The notes under the pieces are model-generated. The model made no database searches, was not told the origin of the DNA, and saw nothing but the letters and a program-made list of their open reading frames with translations. From NCBI GenBank assembly GCA_030531245.1, contig JAUNOA010000006.1, forward strand, positions 1 through 49,981: 49,981 nucleotides of DNA, written 5' to 3'. Shown here piece after piece: positions 26,547-36,600 of this stretch. The stretch is from Lachnospiraceae bacterium (GTDB taxonomy: Bacteria; Bacillota; Clostridia; Lachnospirales; Lachnospiraceae). The position numbers were made by a program, and so were the translations under genes. The number at the start of each line of letters is the position of its first letter. Within the stretch, counting starts at the first letter, position 1.

Positions 26547-28075
26547 TTCTCAAACCTCCTCATAATTTCTTCTTTTGATCTTGAAGCCGGAGTGATATGC
26601 AGGTTTATCCTGCTGATAAGCAATGTCAGCAGCCAGCACAGAATCAGATAAATGATTGCGGTTGACACAAGCGGGAAAAATGCCTCATATGTTCGCCCTC
26701 GTATAATATCCGATATACGTGTCAGGTCTTCTACCGCTATATAGCCTACAATGGAAGTACCCTGAACCAATGACACAACCAGTCCTTTGTAATTCGGTAT
26801 GAACTGCTCCATCGCCTGAGGCAGTATGATCATCATAAATGTTCTTGTATCTGAAAATCCAAGTGAATATGCACCCTCAAGCTGACCGGAATCTATCGAT
26901 TTGACAGCCGTTGAAAGTGCGGAATATACTCCCATGGCCATAAAGATTGAAAATGTAATTATAGAAACCCAGAAACCTGCTATTTGAGATTTTCCGAAAA
27001 CAACATAGAACATCAGCATAAGAAGTACAACCGTAGGCAGACTGCTTACTACCCATGACAGTCCGTCGAAGAATGATGTAATCCAATTCGGTCCTTTCCG
27101 GCAGAGCAGATAAATCAGAAATCCCAGGACACTTCCGATGATAATGCTGGCAATAGAAATCAATAATGTAGTGCAGATACCTGAAAGAATCATCTTCCAT
27201 CGCTGCTCCTCAATAAATGTCTTTCTGAAACCGTTTGCAATGCTGTCCAGGAAAGAAACCTTTTCAGCTTCGGCACGGACTACAACATATACATCCCCTG
27301 TGGCATATGCCCTCGGAAATGCAACGCTCTGTTTACGTTCTTCGGTCACACAGATATAATCTGACCCCAGATCGATTTTGCCGGAGGTTATAGCGGGAAT
27401 AAGTGCACCGAAATCCATGGACTGGATTTCAGGTTCATATCCGTATTCCGTACAGTAACGCACAAACAGGTCAACTTCAAAGCCTGACGGTTCTCCGTTT
27501 TTTACAAAATTAAAAGGAGGTGCATCGAAAGGTGATGCATAGATAACCTTACCGTTTTCTCCGGTGATACCTGAATAATCAATTACCTTTGTTTCAAAAT
27601 TATCCGTCCAGTCCTGTTCAAGTTCTTTCAGTTCACCTGATTCTTCCAGCTTCCCTATGAACTCATCAAACTCTGCGCACAGTTTCTGCCCCCGCGGTGT
27701 GTCCTTGGCAAAAGGCATGGAAAACTGTTCTTCATATACAGATTCTTCGATGTAGGTAATGCCGTCAGTTTCTGACATAAGTGCACTTATCCCCGAACTC
27801 TCGTAAAACATGCAGTCAATTTTATTCTCTTTAAGAGCGGCCACTTCATCGTTGAATCCGTTAAAATAGAATGGAGTACAGTCGGAAAATTTTTCCGCGT
27901 ATATGACCTCATCCAGTGCTCCGGTTACCAAACCGAAACGCACATTGTGAATATCATCCAGAGAATCGATTCTGACTGCAGAATCACTGCTGCTCTTGCC
28001 GCATCCGGAAAGTACAAGCATCAGTAACATCAGAAATAATAATAAACCTGATTTTTTTCCTTCCTTAACATTCAT
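26543..28075 (-). CDS. Amino-acid ABC transporter: circularly permuted substrate-binding domain fused to permease
   Basis: A 510-residue fusion. Residues 1-25 are a lipoprotein signal (VLSGC, Cys25), anchoring the protein outside the cell. Residues 37-160 match the second half of a family-3 solute-binding protein ([19 protein letters not shown] to LEQDWTDNF). Residues 176-272 match the first half ([49 protein letters not shown]). The lobe order is thus reversed from the normal one. Residues about 285-510 are a HisM/GlnP-type permease with the EAA-like loop [15 protein letters not shown]. The cognate ATPase is directly downstream. The ligand is probably a polar amino acid. Confidence 0.88.
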   Translation of the reverse strand: MNVKEGKKSGLLLFLMLLMLVLSGCGKSSSDSAVRIDSLDDIHNVRFGLVTGALDEVIYAEKFSDCTPFYFNGFNDEVAALKENKIDCMFYESSGISALMSETDGITYIEESVYEEQFSMPFAKDTPRGQKLCAEFDEFIGKLEESGELKELEQDWTDNFETKVIDYSGITGENGKVIYASPFDAPPFNFVKNGEPSGFEVDLFVRYCTEYGYEPEIQSMDFGALIPAITSGKIDLGSDYICVTEERKQSVAFPRAYATGDVYVVVRAEAEKVSFLDSIANGFRKTFIEEQRWKMILSGICTTLLISIASIIIGSVLGFLIYLLCRKGPNWITSFFDGLSWVVSSLPTVVLLMLMFYVVFGKSQIAGFWVSIITFSIFMAMGVYSALSTAVKSIDSGQLEGAYSLGFSDTRTFMMIILPQAMEQFIPNYKGLVVSLVQGTSIVGYIAVEDLTRISDIIRGRTYEAFFPLVSTAIIYLILCWLLTLLISRINLHITPASRSKEEIMRRFEK

Positions 28076-28449
28076 TTTTTCACCTCTTATGATTTGTTAT
28101 TAATTCTATTATGATATAAAAAACAAAAAACGGTTTTCCATCTATCGATACATTAACTTAACAGTAAAACGATTACAGTGTCAAAAGTCATTTCCCGCTA
28201 CACACTTGCATGTAAGTGGGAATACAACTTTATAATACGCACCACATGGCGTGCGAAGTGTTGATTTAACATCACGAGATGCGGAATGTGGAAGAATCGG
28301 GAGAGTGCGTGGCACGTAACGACTCGTAATCGACTTTTGGCATCCACATCGTAATGTGTATAGAAACCGACTGTGAACTTATTATCCGCCATCTTATCTT
28401 ACAATAATAAATTTTAACATATTAAAAGAAGTATTATCAACAGACTTTC
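28076..28449. other. Intergenic region without a convincing gene
   Basis: Between the ABC gene and the yebC hairpin nothing reads as a normal gene. A 64-codon frame on the minus strand (28198-28392) has no ribosome binding site and no recognisable motif. Short dyads are present (CACTT/AAGTG around 28203-28218, CACAT/ATGTG near 28345-28360). A TTGACA at 28179-28184 on the minus strand could be the -35 of the ABC operon but has only a weak -10. A structured RNA or degenerate repeat is possible. Confidence 0.4.
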
Positions 28450-28589
28450 GACGAATAAGGCACAAGCCCCGCTCGAACCAGTTCTCGCGGACTCGTTTGC
28501 CACCGAGTAAACAAGTAAAAATACCGCCGGTTGAATGCAAGCATTCATCGGCGGTATTTTTACTTGTTTGTTCCTGTGCCTTATTCGTC
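28450..28589. repeat. Nested inverted repeat spanning the yebC stop codon
   Basis: The outer 15-bp arms GACGAATAAGGCACA (28450-28464) and TGTGCCTTATTCGTC (28575-28589) are perfect complements; the right arm includes the yebC stop codon. Inside lies a 61-nt hairpin with 21-bp perfect arms (28509-28529 and 28549-28569) and an apical TGAATGC-AA-GCATTCA. The 44 bp between outer and inner left arms also contain an ACTCG/CGAGT dyad. Confidence 0.6.
28509..28569 (-). terminator. Strong bidirectional terminator downstream of yebC
   Basis: The 21-bp stem ends in CCGCCG/CGGCGG and both strands carry TATTTTTACTTG after the GC core. It begins about 11 nt after the yebC stop. Confidence 0.8.
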
Positions 28590-29309
28590 CCAGTTGTGGT
28601 ATACATTCTGTACATCATCGTCTTCGTCGAGGAGGTCGATGATTCTGTTCATTTTCTTGATGTCGTCTTCGTCAGTAAGTTTTACATATGTCTGCGGAAT
28701 CATGGTAACTTCTGCTTCTGCCATAGGGATACCGGCTTTTTCCAGAGCCTCACGCACTTCCGAAAATGCATCCGGGTCGGTTGTAATCTCATAGCAGTCA
28801 TCTTCTTCCGAGAAATCCTCTGCACCTGCATCCAGCGCCTGCATCATGAGTTCATCCGCATCCATATCGCATTCTTCTTTGTCGACTATAATCTGACCTT
28901 TTTTGTCAAACATAAAAGATACACATCCCGGTGTTCCGATGTTTCCGTATCCCTTTGAGAAAGCTGCACGCACATTGGATGCCGTTCTGTTCTTATTGTC
29001 GGTAAGCGTCTCAACGATGATAGCTACGCCCGAAGGACCATATCCTTCATAAGTGTTCTGCTCATAGTTTACTGACCCCAGATCTCCTGCCGCCTTTTTG
29101 ATTCCGCGATCAATAGTATCGTTAGGAACATTGTTGGCCTTGGCTTTTGCGATTACATCACGAAGCTTTGAGTTGTTGGCCGGATCCGGTCCGCCTTCCT
29201 TTACAGCAACGGCGATTTCACGTCCGATGACTGTGAAAATCTTACCCTTGGCTGCATCATTCTTCTCTTTTTTATGTTTGATATTGGCAAATTTGGAATG
29301 TCCTGACAT
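28581..29309 (-). CDS. yebC: YebC/PmpR family protein
   Basis: A 242-residue protein of normal family length with the signature start [60 protein letters not shown] is the conserved middle. Family members were named as transcription regulators, and recent work links related proteins to translation of difficult stretches. AGGAAGAGG precedes the ATG. The C-terminus ends in [13 protein letters not shown] and its last codons form one arm of a long inverted repeat. Confidence 0.96.
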   Translation of the reverse strand: MSGHSKFANIKHKKEKNDAAKGKIFTVIGREIAVAVKEGGPDPANNSKLRDVIAKAKANNVPNDTIDRGIKKAAGDLGSVNYEQNTYEGYGPSGVAIIVETLTDNKNRTASNVRAAFSKGYGNIGTPGCVSFMFDKKGQIIVDKEECDMDADELMMQALDAGAEDFSEEDDCYEITTDPDAFSEVREALEKAGIPMAEAEVTMIPQTYVKLTDEDDIKKMNRIIDLLDEDDDVQNVYHNWDE

Positions 29310-29386
29310 ATATTACCTCTTCCTTTTTTTCTAACTGATCAGACAGGAGATTATACTTCGTTTCCTGCTGTGTGATATTTATTTTA

Positions 29387-30769
29387 TCATATCTGACCAG
29401 CAAGCTCAACATTCAAGTTCTTCAGCCATTTCTTCGTCCTGACTCTTGACATGCTCGCAAACAGCTTTATAAATTCATCCGACTGCTGAACCAGATATAC
29501 CGCCCAGAGCGGCCAGTGCAGCCCGAGTCCGGTCAGTATTACTGCAGGAACCGATACAAGCCACATCGGCAGCAGATCGATAAGTGCGCATGCTTTCGTA
29601 TCCCCTCCTGCTCTAAGTATACCGACAATCGTGATGTTGTTGTCGGCACGCCACAGCAGCGATATCGCAAGAACAGCCAATGTAGAAAGCATCATCTGTT
29701 TTGCTTCAACCGAGAAATTGTATATTTCTGCGGCCGGTCTCGCGGCCAGAGCCGTTATGATGCATATAACAATTCCGGCCATGAATCCGAGAACTATATA
29801 ATACTTTGCATAAAGCTCTGCTCTATGCATATGACCTGCTCCAAGTTCGTTTCCGAGTATTACCGCACATGCGGTCGAAAGCCCCAGCAGCCCCACAACT
29901 TCGATATCACTGAAAATACTGACTACGGAAAATGCTGCCGCTGCCGCTTCACCCATCCTGCCGTATGTCAGGGCATGCAGGCTGTATCCGATTCCCCATA
30001 ATGTATCATTGATACACACAGCCATCGATCTGTTCACGAACTGTGCCAGCATATTTTTTGTGAATCCGAAATAACACTTTATGTCGCACCACAACGGGGA
30101 GTCGATTATCCTGAGCATCACTATCATCATTACAGCTTCTGCAAATCTTGCAATGACGGTCGCATATGCAGCACCTGCAACTTCCAGTTCCGGGGCGCCC
30201 AACCTTCCGAATATCAGTATCCAGTTAAAAAATATATTTACAACGATTGCAATTGCAATGACACATACTCTTGGTTTTACTATATCCATTGAGCGCAGTC
30301 CCGTTGCAAGTGTTTCCGATAATGCCATGAATGGCCATGAAAAAGCGGTGATTCTAAGATATATCGCACCGACATTTATCAGTTCGGGTGAATCCGTGAA
30401 AATCATCATTGCCTTGTCGGGAAAGAAAAAACAAATCACGGAAAAAGTGAGCGCAAATCCTACAGACAGTACACCTCCGAGTCCTACTACTCTCCGGATG
30501 TTAGGTATATCATTATTTCCCCAATACTGTGAAGATAGAACCGACATACCGCTTGATACACCGAACACAGACAGACAGATGATAAAAAACACTTTGCTGG
30601 CCAGTCCGACTCCGCCCATCTCTATCTCACCGAGTCTGCCTATCATAACATTGTCGACAATATTGGTCAGCATCGCCAGCATCTGCTGAATGGTAACAGG
30701 CAGGACAATAAGCCAGGTCCGTCTTAAAAATTCTTTATCGGAAAACAGTGATTTGAAAAATTGTTTCAT
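29387..30769 (-). CDS. MATE family multidrug/cation efflux protein
   Basis: A 460-residue membrane protein with about 12 predicted transmembrane segments. The N-terminal half has LPVTIQQMLAMLTNIVDNVMIGRLGEIEMGGVGLASKVF and the second half a related motif, typical of MATE antiporters. These export drugs or metabolites using Na+ or H+ gradients. The ATG is 3 nt after the rex stop codon, without a good ribosome binding site, so it is probably translated by coupling and shares the Rex-controlled promoter. The substrate is unknown. Confidence 0.92.
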   Translation of the reverse strand: MKQFFKSLFSDKEFLRRTWLIVLPVTIQQMLAMLTNIVDNVMIGRLGEIEMGGVGLASKVFFIICLSVFGVSSGMSVLSSQYWGNNDIPNIRRVVGLGGVLSVGFALTFSVICFFFPDKAMMIFTDSPELINVGAIYLRITAFSWPFMALSETLATGLRSMDIVKPRVCVIAIAIVVNIFFNWILIFGRLGAPELEVAGAAYATVIARFAEAVMMIVMLRIIDSPLWCDIKCYFGFTKNMLAQFVNRSMAVCINDTLWGIGYSLHALTYGRMGEAAAAAFSVVSIFSDIEVVGLLGLSTACAVILGNELGAGHMHRAELYAKYYIVLGFMAGIVICIITALAARPAAEIYNFSVEAKQMMLSTLAVLAISLLWRADNNITIVGILRAGGDTKACALIDLLPMWLVSVPAVILTGLGLHWPLWAVYLVQQSDEFIKLFASMSRVRTKKWLKNLNVELAGQI

Positions 30770-30772
30770 TTG

Positions 30773-31405
30773 CTACTTTTCGCTTTTATAGTTTAGTTTA
30801 TATGATAATTTCATAAGAGACTCCGAAAGATGTACATTCTCAACTATGATATCTTCCGGAACGTCCAGATCAAGATGTGAGAAATTCCAGATTGCTTTTA
30901 TTCCTCCGGCTACGAGTCTTTTTGCAACCTCGCCTGAATGTGTCTTGGGAATGCATATTGCGGCTATCTTGACATCATTCTCACCCAGGTATTCCTCAAG
31001 TCTTGAAAGCGGATAGACCGGTGCACCGTTTACCGAATAACCGGCGAGGTCCGGATTAATATCAAATAAAGCTTTGATAACAAATCCCCGCTTTCCGTAA
31101 TTTGCATAATTTGCGATTGCCTGACCCAGATGTCCTGCACCTATTACTATCATATTCTGGGTAAGGCCTATACCGAGAATCTTGCCTATCTCATCATAAA
31201 GGTTTCTGACATTATAGCCATATCCCTGTTGTCCGAATCCGCCGAAATTATTCAGGTCCTGCCGGATCTGAGAAGCCGTAACTTTCATTCTTTCGCTGAG
31301 TTCTCTGGAAGATATCCTGTCGATTCCCTCCTCGAGGAGTTCCCCTAGATACCTGTAATATCTTGGAAGTCTGGTAATAACGGCGCCTGATACTTTTTCA
31401 GTCAT
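30773..31405 (-). CDS. rex: Redox-sensing transcriptional repressor Rex
   Basis: A 210-residue dimeric repressor that senses the NADH/NAD+ ratio. Residues 1-80 form a winged helix (LPRYYRYLGELLEEG, ISSRELSERMKVTASQIRQDLNNFG). The Rossmann domain follows with GAGHLGQA (89-96) and FDINPDLAG. GGGGGG precedes the ATG. A consensus promoter and two Rex-like sites lie upstream, so autoregulation is likely. In Clostridia Rex typically controls fermentation and NADH-reoxidising genes. It is probably co-transcribed with the MATE gene. Confidence 0.97.
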   Translation of the reverse strand: MTEKVSGAVITRLPRYYRYLGELLEEGIDRISSRELSERMKVTASQIRQDLNNFGGFGQQGYGYNVRNLYDEIGKILGIGLTQNMIVIGAGHLGQAIANYANYGKRGFVIKALFDINPDLAGYSVNGAPVYPLSRLEEYLGENDVKIAAICIPKTHSGEVAKRLVAGGIKAIWNFSHLDLDVPEDIIVENVHLSESLMKLSYKLNYKSEK

Positions 31406-31417
31406 AATCCCCCCTAA

Positions 31418-31435
31418 TTGTTAAAAAATATACAA
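31418..31435 (-). promoter_or_regulatory. Candidate Rex operator at the rex transcription start
   Basis: TTGTTAA-aaaa-TATACAA (plus strand) matches the Rex consensus TTGTTAA-N4-TTAACAA with two mismatches. It covers the predicted start of transcription (about 31432), where a bound repressor would block initiation. Confidence 0.55.
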
Positions 31436-31438
31436 AAT

Positions 31439-31466
31439 ATTATAACATGCGGAGAAAAAATGTCAA
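31439..31466 (-). promoter_or_regulatory. Consensus sigma-A promoter of rex
   Basis: On the minus strand TTGACA (31461-31466) and TATAAT (31439-31444) are perfect hexamers 16 bp apart, and a TGT precedes the -10. The promoter starts 14 bp after the dusB stop codon. Confidence 0.8.
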
Positions 31467-31479
31467 TCAAAGGGCATAA

Positions 31480-32400
31480 TTACGATATATTTGTTAAATA
31501 ATTATCAATTTTCTGTAATAATTCAGAATAATTATCAATATGGTTTATCTCATCCCTGAATGCGGATGACCCTTTCAGACCGTGAGTATACCATGCCAGA
31601 TGCTTTCTCATCTCCAGCACGGCCTGATGCTCTCCGTTATAATCCGCCTGCATCCTGACATGTCTGAGCATAGTCTCTCTGAGTTCATCCCTGTCCGGTT
31701 TATATCCTGCAAACACCCATGGATTTCCCAGTGCTGCCCTTGCTATCATGACTCCGTCGCAGCCTGTTTCCCGGACCATTCTGTCAGCGGCTCCCGGGCT
31801 GTCCACGTCTCCGTTTCCGATAACCGGAATCTTAACCGCCTCTTTAACCTGACGTATGATATCCCAGTCCGCGATTCCGTGATAATACTGTTCTCTGGTC
31901 CTGCCGTGCACCATCACGCACGCGGCACCGGAAGCTTCCATTACTTTTGCAAATTCTACCGCATTTACTTCACGTTCACTGAAGCCTTTCCTGAATTTCA
32001 CGGTCACGGGTTTTTTCATAACTTTAGTCATTGCCGAGATAATGCTGCCGGCAAGTTCGGGATTTTTCATAAGTGCCGATCCCTCACCGTTATTTACTAC
32101 CTTCGGCACCGGACATCCCATGTTGAAGTTAATGGATGACCATGGTCCGTCCTCCACACGACGCCCTATCTCTGCACAGATATCCGGATCATTTCCGAAA
32201 AGCTGAAGGGCAATAGGTTTCTCGCACTCATCATAACGCAGCAGATCGGCAGTATTTTTATTGTTATACAGTATTGCTTTTGCGCTTACCATCTCGGATA
32301 TGACCTCATCCGCACCCATCTGTCTGCATAACAAACGGAATGGCAGGTCCGTAATACCTGCCATTGGTCCGAGATACAGTTTTGTTCCGTTAACTGTCAT
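31480..32400 (-). CDS. dusB: tRNA-dihydrouridine synthase
   Basis: A 306-residue FMN enzyme that reduces uridines in tRNA D-loops. LYLGPMAGITDLPFR binds FMN; NMGCPVPKV contains the catalytic Cys96; VKFRKGF and MVHGRTREQYYHG are conserved substrate and flavin residues; IGNGDVDSP closes the barrel. The ATG overlaps the stop of the small upstream gene by 4 nt. Its 3' end contains a Rex-like site belonging to the rex control region. The exact Dus subtype is inferred from overall similarity. Confidence 0.93.
   Translation of the reverse strand: MTVNGTKLYLGPMAGITDLPFRLLCRQMGADEVISEMVSAKAILYNNKNTADLLRYDECEKPIALQLFGNDPDICAEIGRRVEDGPWSSINFNMGCPVPKVVNNGEGSALMKNPELAGSIISAMTKVMKKPVTVKFRKGFSEREVNAVEFAKVMEASGAACVMVHGRTREQYYHGIADWDIIRQVKEAVKIPVIGNGDVDSPGAADRMVRETGCDGVMIARAALGNPWVFAGYKPDRDELRETMLRHVRMQADYNGEHQAVLEMRKHLAWYTHGLKGSSAFRDEINHIDNYSELLQKIDNYLTNIS
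31491..31508 (-). promoter_or_regulatory. Second candidate Rex operator, inside the 3' end of dusB
   Basis: TTGTTAA-ATAA-TTATCAA (plus strand) differs from the Rex consensus at one position. It lies in the last codons of dusB, upstream of the rex -35. The centres of the two sites are 73 bp apart, about seven helical turns. Confidence 0.5.
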
Positions 32401-32714
32401 TGAGTGTTAATCACCTTATAGTATAATTCAAGCTGCCTGAAGAGTTCTTCTTTTTCTTTCTGAATGCGGCTTATCTGTATGCCGCTTTCAATCTCGTCAA
32501 AATAGTAATCGCTGTCATCAACCTGAACCGTCAGCTTAAGCTCTCCTGCCTCATCAAATTCAACAAGCAAAGCCCCTCCTGCATTTTCTGTAAATGTTAC
32601 ACACATTATCTGCAGCTCCTGCCGGATGCTTTCCGGAAGTCTGGCGAAATCATTGTTGAAATAGTATTTCTGTTCATATGAATTTGCTCCGCAGAGCACT
32701 ACTCTATCACTCAT
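32397..32714 (-). CDS. Small conserved protein of unknown function between pfkA and dusB
   Basis: A 105-residue acidic protein beginning MSDRVVLCGANSYEQKYYFN, with an alternating beta-strand centre (GALLVEFDEAGELKLTVQVDDSDYYFDEIESG) and a C-terminal charged helix. It may belong to the DUF6145 family seen in Lachnospiraceae; I am not certain. It overlaps both neighbours by 4 nt (ATGA), so pfkA, this gene and dusB are translationally coupled. No signal peptide, membrane segment or catalytic motif was seen. Confidence 0.75.
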   Translation of the reverse strand: MSDRVVLCGANSYEQKYYFNNDFARLPESIRQELQIMCVTFTENAGGALLVEFDEAGELKLTVQVDDSDYYFDEIESGIQISRIQKEKEELFRQLELYYKVINTQ

Positions 32715-33688
32715 GTTCTGACCAGTTTTCTTGGATTGAGATATTCCAGATCCGTCATCTCCTGTTCTGATGTGATGACTGTCCGTATATCTTCTCCCAA
32801 CGGGACATTACCCCTGAAAACCACGACTTTATTCAGTTCACCTTTGTCTATAAGCTCTATCGCTTTCTCACCGAAAACACTCGCTGCAACTCTGTCACGA
32901 CAGGTAGGCGATCCGCCTCTCTGCAGATATCCCAGTATCGTAGCTCTTGTCTCAATTCCCGTAACCGTCTCGATCCTCTTTGCCAGTTCTTCGCTGTCTC
33001 CGACGCTTTCTGCATTTACGATGATGTGATGTCTCTTCCCCAGAGCGCGGTTCTCAATGATATGATCAACGATTACCTGCTCATTTCCGTCATAGGTTTC
33101 TCTGGCGAGAACATCCTCTGCTCCTCCTGCAAGTCCTACCCAGAGTGCAATATATCCCGCGCCTCGTCCCATAACTTCTATGATACTTACTCTTTCGTGT
33201 GATGCTGAAGTATCTCTTATCTTATCCAGTGCATCAAGTGCTGTGTTTACTGCCGTGTCAAACCCAATCGTGTACTCAGTGCATGCAACATCCATATCAA
33301 TCGTTGCCGGGATACCGATTACAGGGATTCCTCTTGCCATTATGGATGCCGCGCCCTTCAGACTTCCGTCTCCTCCGATTGCAACAAGACAGTCTATACC
33401 GTGTTTCTTTAATATATATGCAGCCCTGTCCTGTCCTTCCGGAGTCATCATGCTTTTGGATCTGGCGGTTCCGAGAACAGTTCCTCCCCTGTGGATGATA
33501 TCTGAAACACTCTTCGAATTAAGCTCCTCTATTTCCTCCTTAAGAAGTCCGTGATATCCTCTTCTGATTCCTTTTACAATATAACCATGTGTGATTGCCG
33601 TTCTTGTTACTGCCCTTACTGCAGCGTTCATACCCGGAGCGTCTCCTCCGCTGGTAAGGACACCTATAGTCTTAATCTCTCCGTTCAT
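32711..33688 (-). CDS. pfkA: 6-phosphofructokinase (ATP-dependent type)
   Basis: A 325-residue glycolytic kinase. GVLTSGGDAPGMNAAVR is the N-terminal nucleotide-binding block. IGGDGS (104-109) has the Gly typical of ATP users rather than the Asp of pyrophosphate users. The catalytic loop reads PATIDMD (127-133) where the classical enzyme has PGTIDND; both Asp residues are kept. EVMGRGAGYIALWVGLAGG is conserved. The frame opens at 33715, but ATG 33688 has AGAGGAAG and gives the family start. It begins 10 nt after dnaE ends. Confidence 0.93.
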   Translation of the reverse strand: MNGEIKTIGVLTSGGDAPGMNAAVRAVTRTAITHGYIVKGIRRGYHGLLKEEIEELNSKSVSDIIHRGGTVLGTARSKSMMTPEGQDRAAYILKKHGIDCLVAIGGDGSLKGAASIMARGIPVIGIPATIDMDVACTEYTIGFDTAVNTALDALDKIRDTSASHERVSIIEVMGRGAGYIALWVGLAGGAEDVLARETYDGNEQVIVDHIIENRALGKRHHIIVNAESVGDSEELAKRIETVTGIETRATILGYLQRGGSPTCRDRVAASVFGEKAIELIDKGELNKVVVFRGNVPLGEDIRTVITSEQEMTDLEYLNPRKLVRT

Positions 33689-33698
33689 ATGCTTCCTC

Positions 33699-36600
33699 TT
33701 ATTTCCTGACCACATTCGACTCTCCGCAATGCTCGGACAAAATCTTTATGAGTTCATCGTCGGCATTGACTGTCATATTTCTTCCAAGCTTCTTCATCTG
33801 CTTGGTCGAAGCGATGTATATTATAACATTATCACTGCCGTCACTGCCACCGATAATATGCATAATTTCATCTTCGTCATTTTTCCAGTCCCCGATGGTT
33901 TCATACCTTATCCATACATCGTGCACAGGGCCGGATAATTCACGTACATTTTCGCATATCAGCTTGCCGGTTTCGTCATCTCCAATTGAACATCTTCCGG
34001 TTACATATACCTTCCGGTCCGTTTCAAGCCTGTCCCTGAACTTCATATAATCGTTTGGAAATACGATTACTTCCACACTTCCGCACAGATCCTCAACGGT
34101 AACAAATGCCATGACTTTTCCGTTCTTTGTCGACTTCACAGTCTTGTCGGTAATCATTCCCCCGATCGTATATTTCTGACCGTCCTGCACCGCTGCACTT
34201 CCTGTCTCATCATCCGGTACAAAATCCGTCGACCTGGCGGTGATTGTCTTTTCCCATACGGTTCTGTACTCCTCAAGCGGATGCCCGCTTAAATAGATTC
34301 CGAGTACCTCCTTTTCCGCCTGCAGAAGTTCCTGTTTATCGAACTCATCGATATTCGGAAGCTTCATACGAAAACTCTCTTTTGTCTTTTCATCTCCGAA
34401 ATCAAACAGCGACATCTGTCCGTACTGCGAATCCTTGGCGGCTTTTGCCTTTGCGTCCATCATATCCGGTGCGATAATAATCTTCTGCCTGCGGTTTCCC
34501 GGAAGCGAATCCAGCGCACCCGCACGTATGAAGTTCTCCATCGTCCTCTTGTTGATTTCTTTATTGATCATACGTTCCACGAAATTGTCCATGGAATCAA
34601 ACGGTCCGTTCTGCTTTCTCTCCGTGACGATGACATCTGCGACTGCAGTTCCTATTCCCTTTATTGCCGACAGTCCGAATCTGATTCCGTTCCCGGAAAC
34701 GGAGAATCCCGCATATCCGTCATTGATATCCGGAGGAAGAATCTCTATACCCATCTGCTTGCAGGTCAGTATATAATTCGAGACTTTCCCTGTCACATCC
34801 ATGACGGAAGTCATAAGCGCGGCCATAAATTCCTTCGGATAATAATACTTGAGGAATGCCGTCTGATAAGCGACATACGCATAACAGGCCGCATGTGATT
34901 TGTTGAACGCATATGAAGCAAAATCCGTCATATCATCGAATATTTTATTTGCGACTTTCTCGTCTATTCCGTTTCCTATACAGCCCTTTATGCCCTCATC
35001 AGGATTGCCGTATACGAAATTGCTGCGTTCTTTGGCCATGACCTCTGCCTTCTTCTTGCTCATTGCACGACGCACAAGATCAGCCCTTCCGAGCGAATAT
35101 CCGGCAAGGTCCTGCACTATCTGCATAACCTGTTCCTGATATACAATGCAGCCGTAAGTCGGAGCAAGTATGTGCTCCAGCAGAGGCGTATCATATTCGA
35201 TTTTTCCGTCTCCGCCGCGCTCGCTCATTTCTTTCCCACGGATATATTTGGGTATAAAATCCATAGGACCCGGACGATACAGTGCGATACCCGCGATAAC
35301 ATCTTCAAGATTGTGGGGCTTGAGTTCTTTCATAAAGCCAGTCATACCCGCAGACTCAAGCTGGAATACACCCTCGGTCCTGCCGGACCCTATCATGTCA
35401 TAGACATTTCTGTCATCATAGTCTATCTGCAGCATATCCAGTTTGATGCCGTGACTCATATCTATCTGATCAATCGCGTCCTGTATGACCGTCAGCGTTC
35501 TCAGTCCGAGAAAATCCATCTTCAGAAGTCCGAGTTCTTCAAGCTGAGTCATATTGTACTGAGTAGTGATGGAACCGTCACCCGCTCTGGCCAGGGGCAC
35601 ATATTCATCTACCGGTTTTCTGGAAATGACAACTCCGGCCGCATGCATGGATGAATGTCTCGGAAGACCTTCCAGTCTCAGGCTTGTGTCGACAATCCTT
35701 TTAACTTCTTCATCGGAATCGTACGCTGCTTTAAGCTCACTGTTAGGTCTGTCAAGCGCATCCTGAAGAGTTATACCAAGTTCCTTCGGAATCATCTTTG
35801 CTATCGAATCACATTTTGCGTAGGGGATGTTAAGCGCACGTCCCACATCACGTACCACACCTTTGGCCTGAAGCGTACCGAATGTGATTATCTGAACGAC
35901 TCTGTCAGTTCCGTATTTTCTGACTACATAATCTATTACATCCTGTCTGTGAGCAAAGCAGAAGTCAACATCGATATCGGGCATAGATACACGCTCAGGA
36001 TTCAGGAATCTTTCAAAAAGAAGCTGATATCTTATCGGATCGATATCAGTAATTCCCATACAGTAGGATACTATGCTCCCCGCTGCCGAACCTCTGCCCG
36101 GTCCTACCGGTATACCATGACTCTTGGCATAATTTATATAATCCCAGACTATAAGAAAATAGTCGACATAGCCCATCTTCTTTATGACGCCAAGTTCGTA
36201 TTCAAGTCTCTTATGCAGTGATTCACCCGCATCCGGATAACGTTTATTCAACCCGTCATAACAAAGACTCTGCAGATAATCAAATGCATCTTCAAATCCT
36301 TCCGGCACATCGTATTCGGGCAGCTTGGTTACTCCGAATTCGATTTCAACGTTACATCTTTCTGCAATCTTATGCGTGTTTTCTATTGCTACAGATGCAT
36401 ACGGAAAAAGTTCCTTCATCTCCTCTTCCGACTTGAGGTAGAACTGATCTCCTTCATATCTCATACGATCTTCGTCGTCAACCGTCTTCTGTGTCTGAAT
36501 GCACAGGAGTATGTCATGTGCGGAAGCATCGCCGGCATTTACATAATGAATATCATTTGTTGCGACGAGTTCGATTCCGGTCTCCGAGCTCATTCTGACC

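Noticed and set aside
28198..28392. 64-codon frame between the ABC operon and yebC
   Set aside because: No ribosome binding site, no recognisable motif, and located in a palindromic stretch.
28076..28580. CRISPR, tRNA or riboswitch in the longest intergenic region
   Set aside because: No repeated spacer pattern, no cloverleaf and no recognised aptamer core; only hairpins and dyads.
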